Positions 1-11,677 of a stretch of DNA of 64,000 bases are shown in pieces. The translations under genes were made by a program, and so were the position numbers. The stretch comes from Phlyctochytrium arcticum. Taxonomy: Eukaryota; Chytridiomycota; Chytridiomycetes; Chytridiales; Chytridiaceae. The notes beneath the pieces were generated by a model that worked only from the letters and a program-made list of their open reading frames with translations, was not told the DNA's origin and ran no database searches. Within the stretch, counting starts at the first letter, position 1. Each line of letters starts with the position of its first letter. Location: NCBI GenBank assembly GCA_025602905.1, contig JAHLKI010000042.1:62001-126000 (forward strand), read 5' to 3'.

Positions 1-2
1 TC

Positions 3-503
3 GAAGCGGCTGAGGAAGCGTACCGGGATCTTCCCATATTGGCGCATAACGCCGTAATGTTGTGTTTTGCGCATGCGGGGATTCCATCGGCTGTTACCCG
101 GGTCACCAAAAACATGCAAAAACACAATATCCATTTCGATGCTAGTAGTTGGTTTGCACTACTCTGGCTCAACCTTCGGAACAATGTTGATTCCGGACCG
201 ACGTTGACCCGGATGCGGAAAGAAGGGTACACGTACCCCCCAACCCTGATCGACAAGGTTCAGAAACTGGCAATGACCGCGGACGTGACATCCGCTAAAC
301 AACTCTGGCTATCCCAACTCCGACAATACGGCAAGCCCGTACCTCCCGAGGAATCCGTCGAGACTGCCGTATCCAATTTTCACTTATACAACGCGGAATA
401 CACGGCTCCCATCCGGCTCCTGAAAAACAAGGAAATGTACGGGAAGAACTATGCGAGCAGGCGTGAAAGCGTGCAGGGTCAATCGTGGCAGAAGAGACGG
501 TAG
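3..503 (+). CDS. PPR-like mitochondrial protein, C-terminal part (partial)
   Basis: The reading frame is open from the window edge, so only the last ~166 residues of this gene are present. They form amphipathic helix pairs typical of pentatricopeptide-like proteins: short helices, a residue pattern like FALLWLNLRNN, and a Tyr-Pro-Pro turn before the next helix. The tail ends in a basic stretch (SWQKRR). Such proteins usually bind organellar RNA in the mitochondrion. No intron is needed inside the visible part. The next gene downstream is also helical-repeat-like, on the same strand, which could reflect local paralogy, but they share no obvious sequence. The family call is from helix pattern only, so other alpha-solenoid proteins remain possible. 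Confidence 0.5.
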   Translation, partial: EAAEEAYRDLPILAHNAVMLCFAHAGIPSAVTRVTKNMQKHNIHFDASSWFALLWLNLRNNVDSGPTLTRMRKEGYTYPPTLIDKVQKLAMTADVTSAKQLWLSQLRQYGKPVPPEESVETAVSNFHLYNAEYTAPIRLLKNKEMYGKNYASRRESVQGQSWQKRR

Positions 504-731
504 CTCAGTTTGTCAACATGTAGATAGTTTCGGGTCTTTGCCCCCGTAGATAGTAGCTTACAATATAGAGTTAAGAGTCCCGTAGCCGTTCCCACGCTCA
601 ATCCCCAAATACTCCAAAGTTGCGTAAAACACGTGATCAACCAAGCGTCGGAATTTCCAAAATTCAACAGGAGCGGAGATCACAAAATTCCAATCCCCAA
701 CCCAAAACATACCCCCACCCAAACCTCAGCA

Positions 732-3102
732 ATGTTACTCCGTCCACTCCTCCGGCGCTCTCCCTCACTCTGCACCTGTCTCCGACCAATCTCCCAACTC
801 AAAACCACAAGATCGCAAAGCACGAGCAACAAGCAACAGTCCAATGGACTGTCTTTGAAAGATTTATTTGATACAGCAGGAGCAAAAGATACAGCATCAC
901 CACCAGCTAATCAATCAGAGACGGAATTGTTTGATCCGTTTCATGGTCGGAAACCTCCAGCCCGGGATTTAGGTACAGTATTTCATGAAAAGAGGTTGTA
1001 AACAAAAAAACTCATATATGCTAGATCTGATTGGACTAGTCGACGATGTGGTGGCAAATCCAACGGCAGCGGCGGCAACAGTAGCTCCTAAAAAGCAAAA
1101 GCTCCCACGACACAATATCCCAAAACCCGTTTTAACTCTTCGCTCACTCCTCGCCTCCGATTTAGCCTGGTCCCCAAAAAAGATCCGACACGCCTGGAAC
1201 CAATGCGTTTCCACCCAAACCCTATTCCATCTCTCCGACTCTGAAATCAACAAGGTCATTCGCGGGATGGCGACGGGACGGTTAACCTCTGGTGGATGGT
1301 CGGGGTGGCGGAATTTACCTTATGATGGGTTAAAAACCTTGCTGGTGGAAGCTCAAGCGGGTGGATACGTGGTGGGAGAATTTGCACTGGCCCAATTGGT
1401 ATTTGCGGCAGCGTGTGCGGGGAACGTGACTGAAATGGAAATAATCGTTCAGCTATTTCATCGAATGGAGAAATCTTCGCGAGGAGATTTTCGAAAAAAA
1501 CAGAGTATTGTTGAGCCGCATTTTATACCCAACATGCGATGCGTGGCTCGGGCCGCTTCAGGAGATATTTCGGCTACCGAGGAACTCCTAAACGTGATAC
1601 CTGACGACATGGTTCTACCGACCGTGTACTGGGCCCTCATCAAAGGCTCAGTGATGAACAAGGACGTGGGTGGAAGTGTCAAATACTATGAAGCATTTAT
1701 GAGCAAATTCTTTTTTACGGATAATCTCCGACAACGAAGAAGTGTTCGTATGTTTGCTCTTGACGCCACAGAACGACTTCTCGACCTATTAGCCACCCAA
1801 CCCGTCTCCACCCTCCCCGACTTCCAATCCCGCGTGCAATACATCCATCGTCTCAACCTTCTCGATTCCACAGCCAAAGGGACTATAATCCAAGCCTATG
1901 TGCGGTGGAATCAGCCCTCCCTGGCCAAAAAAGTATGGAAGACACTGGATGTTCGGAAAGAACATGGTGTGAAAGTGACGAGGGCGGGGTTGATGTTGGC
2001 AGCGGTACTTCCGGATTCGGCGATGGCGTGGCGGGTGCATGATGTGTTGTATAAAGTGAGGATGCAGGGGTTGACGCTTTCGGAGTGTCGGTTGGTGTGT
2101 CAGGCGCATTATAAACGGCCGGGGGCGATCATGAGCAAGAAACACGATGTATCATCAGCATCATCAGGACCATCTAGATTGACGGAAGAGGATGGACTCT
2201 CCTCGACTCCTACTACTACGGTTACTACTTCTGAGCCCTCCATACCATCCGACATACCATCCCCTTCATTGTCAACGCAAAACTCTACTCAAACAGATCC
2301 GCCCACGTTGCCATCCTCAAGCCCGGATACCACCACCCCCCCACAAGTCCAACCCATCCACACCAACACCATCTTCAAAGGCCAAACCGACGGCGGCTAC
2401 CTCCGCCCCAACACCCAACGCCTCCGGGTCCTCATCCGCGGGTTCAGCTCCCTAGGCGATATCCTCACCACAGAGCGCATCCTCCAATTTGCCATCTCCC
2501 AGGGCTGGTGTGAGCGGGATATGGTTGGGCGAGTATTGAGCATGTACGCCCGAGCCCCCGACTCGCTATTTGGACAACCACCCAAACGGTGGGTGTATGA
2601 GCCATGGACCAACGAAGAAGAATTGAACGAAGAAGGGAAGAATAGGCATGATACACCTATATGGAACGACCGAGCCCTTACCCACTCTGAAACAATCGAA
2701 GCCCTCAACCGCCTCTTCAAACTCTACCTAAACCTCCCACCCAGTCCAAAATTTCCCCCGCGGTACCTAATCGAAGAACTCCTGGTGACATCCATCAAAG
2801 CCGAGAATAAACCCGCGACACGGAAAACTCTTCAATGGCTTCGGATGAATTTGACGTTGATCAGGCGGGAGGGGAGTGAACAAAGGGTGTTTGCGGAGGA
2901 TTTGGTAGAAGGGAATTGGAGGGTTGATGTTGGGCGGGTAGAGGCTCAGGTTGAGGGGGTGACGGAGCCGAAGCAAATGGCGTTAAGGGCATTGGTGTTG
3001 CAGAGTTTGAGGGATTTGTTCTTTGAGCATGCGACTGGGGATGGGGCTACTATGGATGAACAACAACCATCGGCGCAGGCGCAACAAACGGTCGAGTCTT
3101 GA
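732..3102 (+). CDS. PPR-like helical-repeat protein, probably mitochondrial; two exons
   Basis: Exons are 732-972 and 1025-3102. The 52-nt intron (GTACAG...CTAG) restores one frame and gives 772 residues. The start is the ATG at 732, whose first ~25 residues (MLLRPLLRRSPSLCTCLRP) are Arg/Ser/Leu rich with no acid, a typical mitochondrial presequence. The body is alpha-helical with repeated pairs such as residues around VYWALIKGSVMNKDVGGSVKYYEAF, which fits a pentatricopeptide-like solenoid. A Ser/Thr/Pro-rich linker (about residues 400-470, encoded near 2160-2340) separates two helical halves. No catalytic motif is visible. A role in mitochondrial RNA metabolism or translation is an inference from family and presequence; no specific yeast orthologue was recognised. 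Confidence 0.7.
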
Positions 3103-3542
3103 TATCTTACTTTCCCATTGACTGAATCTTGTACATAATGTATTTCCCACTCCCCTTAATGTATATTTCCCGCCACAACTATCGTCATTCTACACAAGGC
3201 TGACTTTTGTCGTTTGAGTTGGGGCCCAGTCCTTCGCACAAGTTTATCCTTATATACGGAGCTAAATGGTCGGGTATGGTACACTCCGCCGCAACTGCGC
3301 AAGATGGTTTTTTTACTTCCCACATGCTGTTTTCTTGCTCCCCATTTTTATTTTGGATGATAATCCGGCACCTTTTGCAAACGCACGGCATTGTCAATGT
3401 CCATACTTGTACTGAGATCAAAATTACTACAGAACTGCCAAAAACATAATAGTAATTCCATAATATCCATTTTACGAAACACATCCATATTACCATACAA
3501 AATAAGAACCGATTCAATAATAAACGAGGTCACCACCCTGTT
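3103..3542. other. Intergenic region with no supported gene
   Basis: This AT-rich spacer lies between two converging genes. No ORF here has coding character. It contains the string AACTGCGCAAG near 3296, a motif that recurs at several repeat edges elsewhere in the window. Confidence 0.5.
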
Positions 3543-5673
3543 TCACATCCCAAGCCGACCCAGAAACCGCCTCCACACACTGCCGTACCGCTCCATTCCC
3601 AGCTTTCGCAAACAGACGCGGTCCCCCATACAGGGCACTAAGGAACTCAACTCGCCGTCCGTGAGGAGGGGAAGCAGCTCTGGGGTAAGTCTCTGTGTCG
3701 TGAGGATGGGAATCAGATGGCCCAAGCCTGTGGAGGAAAGGAACCCCCACTGTACATCAGAAATCTTCAGCTGATGGTCTTGGGCGCGGCTTTCCGGAGG
3801 GGTTGGTGACATTTCATCCTCATTCAAATTCTCCGCATTCCCAACTGGTACACAACTTGGCGCAGATGACGACTCACCAAAGGCTTCAATTTCCACTTCA
3901 CACTCAAGCTCCGACGGCTCCGACCCATTTAACACCAACGAAATATTGTCCTCGCATGTGGACGGCCCTGACGGTGGAGGATTCACGGGTAGTGACGTTG
4001 CCTCCTCCGCAGCGAGCTGCATCCTTGTGTGGAGAGCCAATGACGGTTTCTCCGCAATCTCCCATTGGTTCGTTTTGAGTTGTGGCGGGGAAAAATATTT
4101 TGTGATCGGTCCGTGGAACTTTTTCACCTTCTTTTTCGCCGACGGGGTTGACACTAGGGCGTGCCGCCGAACTTCTTGTTCTGGGATGTCTTTTGCTGAT
4201 TGGATGCAGCTGTAGATGTGTTTCAGGATTTTATTGGTGAAGGAGGATCAACTTTAGTTGCAGTTTTGATATACAAGGTGTCCACTCCTGTCGTTCATAC
4301 CTGCACGGAGTACATTTCGGCGGCGGCGGAAATTACCGCTGTTACTCGTTGGTCCTCATCGAGTGCAAAGGGGTTCTGGATCCGGCCTTTGTACTTCGCA
4401 TTGACCACGTTTCCAGCCCCTTCAATGGGTTTTACTGCAAAGATGAGGGCATACGTTCGGAAAAAAAAACAATCCATGGAACAGCCAGTCGTTGCGCCGT
4501 GCGCGAAAGTAAATCTGCCGCTGTGTCCTGGGCGGTACGTGCGCCGAGTCGAATGTTGCGGTCCATCTGCCCGCCCTTCGCACTTCCCGTGCTTTCACCA
4601 GCAGCGATTTCTACCCCACGGTCCTCGCGACCCGACAACAGCGTGACCTGTTCGTTTTTGTGTCAAACGCAGAAAAATTTACAGCCAATAAGGAGCTTAC
4701 TGTCCAGTCTACGAGTCTTGTCCCCAGTTTGCCCTCGTTCTGATGGGCCGAACTTCCAGTCTCCCCACTATGCCAGCGTTAGGAATGACAATTGAGGAGC
4801 ACACATTCAGCAACTGCAAACTTACTAACGGACAAGGAACCACGGTTCCTCAATAAGATCGTAGAATCTGGACCAAACTTCACGGTCCAGTGTTCGCTCT
4901 GTCCCATTATAGGTTGCTGCCACACCCTTGTGGCCATTTTTGCAACTGCGAGAAGAACAATTTAAATAATGTTAGATATACTAATGGGCACAAAAAATAT
5001 GCACGTTCCCCTCAACATAGACATACCAATGCCCGATCAAGTTTAGGGTCTTGAATGAAAATTCATCCTCAGTGGCCCATTTCGGCACCTCCAGCAGGGA
5101 CGACACCTCCCTCATTCCGCCGGAGAATAACCCTTTGGAAACTGCATCTGCCACCTTCCTGCCATCCAATGTGGCCAAGTTTTCCAGAAATGGTGGTGGG
5201 GCCGTCTCCATTATGTCATTTTCATGCTCAATGGCATTGCTGAAGATTGGGAGGGGTCGGCTGACTTCAGCCGGGACACCGGACACAAATATCCCATTCG
5301 CGGCCAGAGTATCTTTGGCCGCCTTCTGCATCACTTGCAAAAGATTATCTTTGTTACTCTTTCCATTTCATATCGTGAGTTTGACTGGAAGAAGGAAGAA
5401 CACGCCAGTTTGGACAGAAAATTTATACCTCAGGTGTGACCGAAGCTGCCTTCCGTTTGGATGAACGAGTCGCGGGAAAACATCGGTTGGGTCCATGTCG
5501 CAAAAGCTCCCCAATCCCCCCGGAGAGCTGGTTCAGCGCGTGGTATGCCTGGCGCTCTTTTTCCTAGACGACGTAAAATTATCTTACAGTGCTTATGATA
5601 TGAGAACGTGCACATATCATACCTCTTCTTTCCTGAACAAACTATCCTTTATTTCCAGAAACCTCACTCGACT
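3543..5673 (-). CDS. Multi-exon protein with C-terminal SAM-like domain; 5' end not found, frame breaks present
   Basis: Exons that join in phase are 5673-5623, 5563-5429, 5358-5027, 4945-4826, 4767-4701 and 4647-4301, followed by a last exon ending at 3543. The N-terminal part is charged and coiled-coil-like (RVRFLEIKDSLFRKEE, then EKERQAYHALNQLSGGIGE). The C-terminal ~65 residues (WGFLSSTGLGHLIPILTTQ ... CLRKLG) have the five-helix spacing of a sterile alpha motif. Two problems remain. A nine-T run near 4460-4468 separates two frames that otherwise read on, and the last intron cannot be spliced in phase without a TGA. In the decayed copy at 7730-8265 the matching codon is CGA. Sequence error in the homopolymer, a recent pseudogene, or an unseen splice choice are all possible. 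No upstream start exon was found. Confidence 0.5.
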
Positions 5674-5842
5674 CTGAAATCATTGCAAAAGGCACGGAAC
5701 ATTGTTAGAAAACTATTGCATTGCACAATCAGTGGTGTAACTTCATGATAGGTTTGCTGAGGATAGAATCACGCATGACCTCGCGGCAGAACAAATATGA
5801 ACTCGCTATGCCACGTCTTTTGCGAACGGTCCTTCTTGTGAT

Positions 5843-6124
5843 ACTCATTCCCGCAGAAACTCTTGCCAGTAGTCCAGTACAGGAAAACCGGATAGCCCCG
5901 AAAGACCTCACGGCGGGACGAGTACGCCCGAAAGCACCTCGCCAGGGTACGCCTTCCGAGAAAGCCCGTATCCCAGTGCCTCTCGACACTCATTCCCGCA
6001 GAAACTCTTGCCAGTACAGGAAAACCGGATAGCCCCGAAAGACCTCACGGCGGGACCAGTACGCCCGAAAGCACCTCGCCAGGGTACGCCTTCCGAGAAA
6101 GCCCGTATCCCAGTGCCTCTCGAC
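5843..6124. repeat. Two-copy tandem duplication, units of 145 and 137 bp
   Basis: Unit 1 runs 5843-5987 and unit 2 runs 5988-6124. They are almost identical; unit 1 has an extra 8 bp (GTCCAGTA) and there is one other visible substitution, G/C near 5920 versus 6057. A third start (CACTCATTCC) follows at 6124 and then diverges. The duplication lies just outside the 3' end of the Merlin remnant. Confidence 0.9.
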
Positions 6125-6174
6125 ACTCATTCCTGTAAAGGCCCTATATACTGCGCGCACTTACCGTACGAAGG

Positions 6175-7190
6175 TTACATAGCAAACCACGCCGTCTGTG
6201 GTTGTGCGGTAGATTCGAGCTCTCTTCGCAGCGCCTCTTGAAAGTCCTCATACGTGCCATTGGGAAACTGCCGCAAAAACTCATTGATCTCCAGCTCTTC
6301 CGCGTCCCGTTGCATCATGTCCACAAAGATTATGAATGCGAACGGGGGAGGGAACGCGACGTTGGCTCCAATATTCACCGCCCGCCAGGTGGACTCCATT
6401 CTTTGGGTATGCGTGCCCGTCACCGGGTTAACGAAGTTCCTCTTATGAACGACGGTATCATGTTGATACCCGAGTGACTCCAGGATGGTGGTGTTGTAGG
6501 CCGCCCAGTCGTCCGTATTGATGAACGTTCCCGGAAGAACGTGTTTCATGATGATGTCCGTTAAGGTCTGCGTATCACGCCTGAGGACGGGAACACAAAA
6601 ACATCTTGTTTCTCCCTCTCTCAACGCCGCCGACAACCCATTGACCTTTTGTGACGCGGCCGCGGTTATATTTCCGCTTTCCAAACATGCTCTCGTCAAT
6701 CTCGCCACTTTGCCCGGCCGTCCCCACGGGCCATCATAGGTAAAAAGCTCCAATTATAGTCGCAACAAACATTGCGACATAGGTTGTACCACTCTACAAC
6801 CGTGTTCTTGCCTCCAGAGGTGGAGGATTGATGGCTTGCGTCGTGCTGCAGGGACTTTCGGCACCACTTCCAGATCAGAGTGAGCAGTTGCTGTAGGTTC
6901 AAACGGCTCTCCTCGAGCATTGAGTCGCACCGGATGCTTTTGGAGGTTTTTGCACCCATGGCATGGCCATCGAAACCCGTCAACGCAGCTCTTCTCCTTG
7001 ACTCGATTCATGTGCTTGTGGCATTTCTTGCAGATGGCAATGGCGTGGAGGAACTTGTAGTCGTAGCAGATTTTGAGGCACTTTTCGATTGTTTCCGTTT
7101 CCCGATAAAACTCTCGCTCGTTGGTTATGGTAATAGTCTACTGAAGCTGAGATTGCTGCGTCGGACAGTCGGTCAGACAACAGGTCAGAC
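6175..7190 (-). pseudogene. Merlin-type (IS1016/ISXO2-like) DDE transposase remnant
   Basis: Read on the minus strand, the remnant shows the order of a Merlin transposase. First comes a zinc-ribbon-like segment (CKKCHKHMNRVK ... DGFRWPCHGC), then a helix-turn segment ending VVEWYNLCRNVC. The first catalytic Asp is in EIDESMFGKRKYNRG, followed by QWVVGGVE and VPVLRRDTQTL. The second Asp is in NTDDWAAYN, and the catalytic Glu is in GTHTQRMESTWRAVN. These pieces lie in three frames: at least one shift falls between the zinc-ribbon and EIDES segments, and another at the T run near 6600. No intact product is possible. The family assignment rests on the DDE motif spacing and the H-N-F-V-(N/D)-P ... 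H-T-Q-R signature known for Merlin and IS1595-group enzymes. Terminal inverted repeats and target duplications were not located. Confidence 0.8.
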
Positions 7191-7729
7191 AAAGACGATC
7201 TGAGGTGGCTTGAAAGGCTATTACACCCTTTTTGGGCAAATTGATAACCCCATTTATACGCACCCGCTATTCTGCGGAGCTCCCCGTTGCATTCAGAGGA
7301 TTAGCCTGCAACGCACCTCGCCTAAAGTGTCAAATATGTCCTTGGCAACAACCTTTACAAGATCAAATGCCATATTGCTGACGATATATACGCAAAAATG
7401 AAATTCTCAATAGAAAACAAGTTTTTCTCAATGACGTTTGTAAGTGTATTCATCCGCACACAATCTAAACGCCAGATATGCTAGCACCATACCTCGTTAA
7501 ACTTCTATTATCAACGACTACATATACTTGTTAATACGACAACACCTGATTGAAGGGCACTCGAGGCCGAGGATGACCAGATAGCCATGTCTTTTCAGTC
7601 ATACCACCCAGACAGACGAAAGATCTGCATCAGGATAGGCCAGAGTGGCATTGCATGCCATTACTCTACCGCCATCTGCAGCCTCTTGTTAAAGGGCAGT
7701 GAGGGATTTTCGGTCTCCCATCGGTCGAT

Positions 7730-8265
7730 TTGATTCTGCTGAGGGTCTTTGGCGCGGCTTTCTTCAAGGGCTGATAGCATCTCATTTATCATTCCACTTT
7801 TTCTGCATTTCCAAACGGTACACAACTTGCTGCAGATAATGACCCCCACATGGTCGTTTTCCCAACCAAAAGTCCACCCCCGGGCGCTCGAGCTCCGACG
7901 GCTCTGATGGTAGAGGATTTACGGATAGTGGTGTTGTCTCCTCCGCTGCGAGCTGCATCCTCTTGTGGAGAGCAGTAAAGGTTTTTCCGCGGTCTCCTAT
8001 TGGTTTATTTGAAGTTGCGGCGGGGGTAAAAATACTTTGTAATGGGTCCCGTGAAACTTCTTGACTTTCTTTTTGGACGGAGGGGTGGACACTGATGCGT
8101 ATCGCCGAACTTCTTGTTCGGGGGTGTTTGTTGTTGATTGAATACAGCTGTATATCTGTTGCAGCATTTTCTTGGTGATGGATCGACTTTAGTTGCCGTT
8201 TGATATATCCATTCCTGTCCTTCCTACCTGTACGGCGTACATCTCCTCAATTTCCTTACCGCAAT
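7730..8265 (-). pseudogene. Decayed partial copy of the SAM-domain gene
   Basis: On both strands this stretch aligns by eye with about 3760-4310. Translated pieces match: IYSCIQS...PEQEVRRYA here versus IYSCIQS...PEQEVRRHA there, then VSTP...KKKVKKFHG in both, and EEMYAVQ followed by a GT donor versus AEMYSVQ. Frameshifts and stops break it, and the SAM domain end is missing. The copy stops near the 5' exons of the parent, so only the 3'-middle third was duplicated or retained. The Merlin remnant lies between parent and copy. Confidence 0.8.
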
Positions 8266-8589
8266 TCTTATTACTACGCTACCAAAAAAAAAAAATTAGC
8301 AGCCCGATCCTCCACCCTCAAAGTTGTTCAAAAGAGGTGGGGTTTGACGACAAGCAGATCAAAATGACTGTGCCGCTAAAAAACTCTCTGTGCTAGGGTT
8401 GTATTCTGAAGAAGATAAGACCGTGAAAAATTGAACAATACGGAAAAAACATTTACAGTTTGAGTTTAAAAACGTTTTGAGCCTTGCTTCTATATGTTAC
8501 CTGTCCTGGGCCCGGTCGCAACTGCTCGTTTCTGCGAATAAGTTGATGTATTTTGTGTGAGAAGCTCACCCGCCCGCCGCAGCCCCATT

Positions 8590-9990
8590 ATGACAAAATA
8601 CGATCAAGAACAAACTCCTCCAGCAGGTCTGCCCCCTGCCGATACCAACGGGTTTCGGGATCTGGAGTCGCCCACACTGGGCATGATGCAAGGATGGTAC
8701 TATTTGCCGTATCGGCTGACGAAATGGCAGTGGAAGTGGGCAGCTGTGTCGTGGGCGCTGGGGGGATTGTCGGTCGTGGTCGGATTGTGTTTTTTTTTGG
8801 ATTATACGTCGGGTACCTGTGAGTCTATCAAGGTTGAAGTAAGAGATGATCTACTATCAACACTCATGTTTTTTTTTTGTTTTTTTATTATTAAAGTGGA
8901 CTCCATCAAAGTATATTATATTCAACCTGGTGCTCGCCGATTGTTTACAGAATGTTTTGAATTCTTCCCTTTGGCATCCCCCAGCAGTCATTTTAGGCCA
9001 CCATTGGCAAGGTTTTGCGACTTTTTTTGCACTTGAACCGCGGACCAACACAAACATAACATTTTTGGGTCTCCCTCTCCCACATAGGCTACTATACCTG
9101 TCAAATTATGGGCTACTTTACCGGATTCTGGGGAACAGCCACGCAATCGTTCACGTTCCTCTTCATCTTGGAACGGTATCTTTCCCTTGTCCATCGCTTT
9201 ACGGTCGGTCACAAACCGGCAAGCCAAGCAGGTGGTTTGTTCAGTTGGGGTGTCGGCATGTCTGCTTGCAGCCTCTCCGTTCATGTTTGGGTGACGCATG
9301 GCGGTTGCACCATCGGCACTGTATTGTCAGCCAATATGTAAGAAAAAAAAATCAGATGTATCAGAGTTTTAAAAAAAAATTGGGAACTAAAGCACAGCAT
9401 TTTGTTTTATATATATATATATATATATATAGGGTCGAACGGTGGAGACTGGGTAGGCTGGGTATTGGGGTTGCTGGGTGGTGCAGCCGTTGCGACAAAT
9501 ATGATTGGAGCGGCATTCATGTACTAGCAAATTTACCGGACGTTTGTTCGGACCACGCGGGAGGCGGAAAAGGCTATTGGAGGCGGAGGGGGGGACGACT
9601 ACAGAAATGGGTTGGAACAACAAGTTGGCTGCAGCAGCAGAGGACGTTCATCATCAACTTGACGCTGGTGCTGGTCACTGTAACAGCAGGTACACCCCAA
9701 CCAAATCGGTCCTTGCCTTCAAAAAAAAGACGATTTGCATCAAGAAAGTACGGTGCTCGCCTACAATCTGGCACGTCAGGCCTTTGCCTACTATGCCTGC
9801 TACGCTGTATGTATGGCTCCAGTCGCCTACAACTTTATCCATCATGTGATATTTCAGATGCCACCATCCGATGGGTTTGACCTGATTATGTACATGGCGA
9901 CATTTGGATTTTTACCTTTACGAATCCGATCCTGCTGGTGACTTTGAATCTACATTATCGGTCCGCGGCGCTCGACGAATGGAAAGTATG
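8590..9990 (+). pseudogene. Rhodopsin-like seven-helix (GPCR) gene, interrupted
   Basis: Exons 8590-8838, 8897-9011 and 9088-9337 join in phase. They give helix 1 (WAAVSWALGGLSVVVGLCFF), helix 2 with NLVLADCLQNV, an extracellular Cys (YYTCQIMGYF), helix 3 ending in ERYLSL (a DRY-box equivalent) and helix 4. The next exon, from 9433, carries helix 5 (GWVLGLLGGAAVATNMIG). It does not join in phase, and an in-frame TAG at about 9526 interrupts FMY*QIYRTFVRT. Helix 6 (FIINLTLVLVTVTAG) and helix 7 (TNPILLVTLNLHYRS) lie in other frames again. All seven helices and their order are recognisable, which fits the class A-like nutrient or light receptors of early fungi. The gene is either a young pseudogene or is damaged by sequence errors near homopolymers (G7 at 9588, long A and T runs). 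Confidence 0.7.
9409..9431. repeat. (AT)n microsatellite at an intron end
   Basis: An AT dinucleotide run of 23 bp immediately precedes the AG acceptor at 9431-9432 of the receptor-like gene. Confidence 0.95.
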
Positions 9991-11677
9991 GCGGTGTAAA
10001 CTGAGATTATCTTAATACATTCTGTAATTACATGGGGCAGTGCGCTGACCTTGTTACTTGGCGTTTGCATCCCTGTATTGATTTTTTGATGGGAAACGAT
10101 TCCGTGCATGGCTTTTTTTTGGACGCTGTTTCGTATATATTCTCAATCAGATTTTTTTTTGATCAGCCATCTTCTCTTCTCTTCTACCAGTCTCGTCCAC
10201 TCTTTATCAATTACTTTTTTTCTTCAAAATTATATGTTTTGTAAAAAAGTGAATTTGACCCCTTCACAGGAACCTGCATCTCAGATATCGACGCTCGACA
10301 CCCGATCTCAATGCCTATCGTTAAAGCCACATGGTACAGTAGATACTGAACTCTCTCCAATTTTTTGATAAGTGGGGGCCCCCATATTGTGATGTCGTAC
10401 TCGTGGACAGGTGTTTTAGACCGAAGATAATGTTGAGCCTCCGCCAAGCACCCCCCCCCCCCCCCCCCCCCTTCTTCATTCTTTCCCTATTCTAACCAAC
10501 ACATTCCGTTCCTTGACATGCAGTCCCGAAGTTTTAAATATTATTCCATGTACATCCCCTGGTTATTCTTCCCGATCTTCTCCGAAGGCTCTCCGGTTTT
10601 CCTCTACGACATTAACTGAACGAAGATCCTGCAACCAATTTTTTCGTCTCCTAATAATCGATTCTACGCTACAAGACACAAAGCCAGTGGAAAGAAATAG
10701 TACAAAAGTCTCATGACAAGTAGAATAGTCTCAAATAAGTACTGTATATGTGCAAAAATTCCAGCACATCAGAGCAGCAAAAAGGAACTTGGAAGTTCCC
10801 GGAAGAGGAAGTGAAAAGATATGAATAACAGACAAAGTACAGACAGGTCTGCCCTGACTCTACAGACGAAATGAAACTGCCATCATCCTGAGTTTCGGCA
10901 AGGACCGGGGCATCCCTCGGGCATCCAGACGCATAAGATGAGAGTAAGCACAAAGGACAGCACTGGTGGGAAAAAATAATACCACGCGACCGATGTCTGG
11001 CTATTAAATGTTGTAGTCGCCCAGGACGGACCTCCCGGATATGGTTAAATGAAGTATAGTCTTTACCCGAAGTTTTTTTTTCTTTCAAGTTTGTATATGA
11101 GATTTCTCCCGACTGGCCCGGGATTGCAGTAACGATTTTTAACAAGTATTTGAAGATGATTTTGTATATGAAGTTCATATGGAAATGATATACAATTTTG
11201 TCTTTATCATGTAACATCTGATGTCTTGACCCCCACCTTTTCCACAAAGATGTCTCTAACTTTTTTCGCACATCGCCTCGGCGGCTGAAACGTTGAATAG
11301 TTGCTGAATATACATATATAAGTCATCTGCCAAGCGGGTTGCTTCAACACGAAGGTGTTTACGAAGTTCTGGGGCAGGTAAGATCCCCAATAGATAGTAT
11401 TGCTGGGGCAAAGAATGAAATTGTGTTGATACATGATGGTGAAACAGAAGAAGAGGGCTGAAAAGTGCTGAAATAAAGGGGACAGATTAAAGTATTTATA
11501 AAAGAGTGACAGATTGTGAATGTGAAAGGATGTAAGGGTAGAGAGAAAGAGATAATGCTTGAAGAATGACCGACCAAATGTGAGGTGGTTGAAGCAGAGG
11601 AGTGATGACTTTGAGATCTGGAAGTATCTTTTGTTCAGGAAATGTGGGAAAGGTAGTTTACAAAGGTAATTCTCACC
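9991..11677. other. Gene-free region with poly-C tract
   Basis: No ORF with coding character was found. An ORF at 10711-11271 on the minus strand needs a GTG start and has no recognisable domain, so it was not called. A run of 21 C at 10451-10471 is the most striking element. A possible C-terminal exon of the receptor (ISTLDTRSQCLSL near 10280) could not be connected. Confidence 0.5.

Noticed and set aside
3543..5673. Possible Crinkler-type effector
   Set aside because: The multi-exon layout suggested an effector, but no LFLAK or HVLVxxP motif was found, and the readable domain is SAM-like.
10711..11271. 186-codon minus-strand ORF
   Set aside because: It needs a GTG start and has no domain or splice partner.
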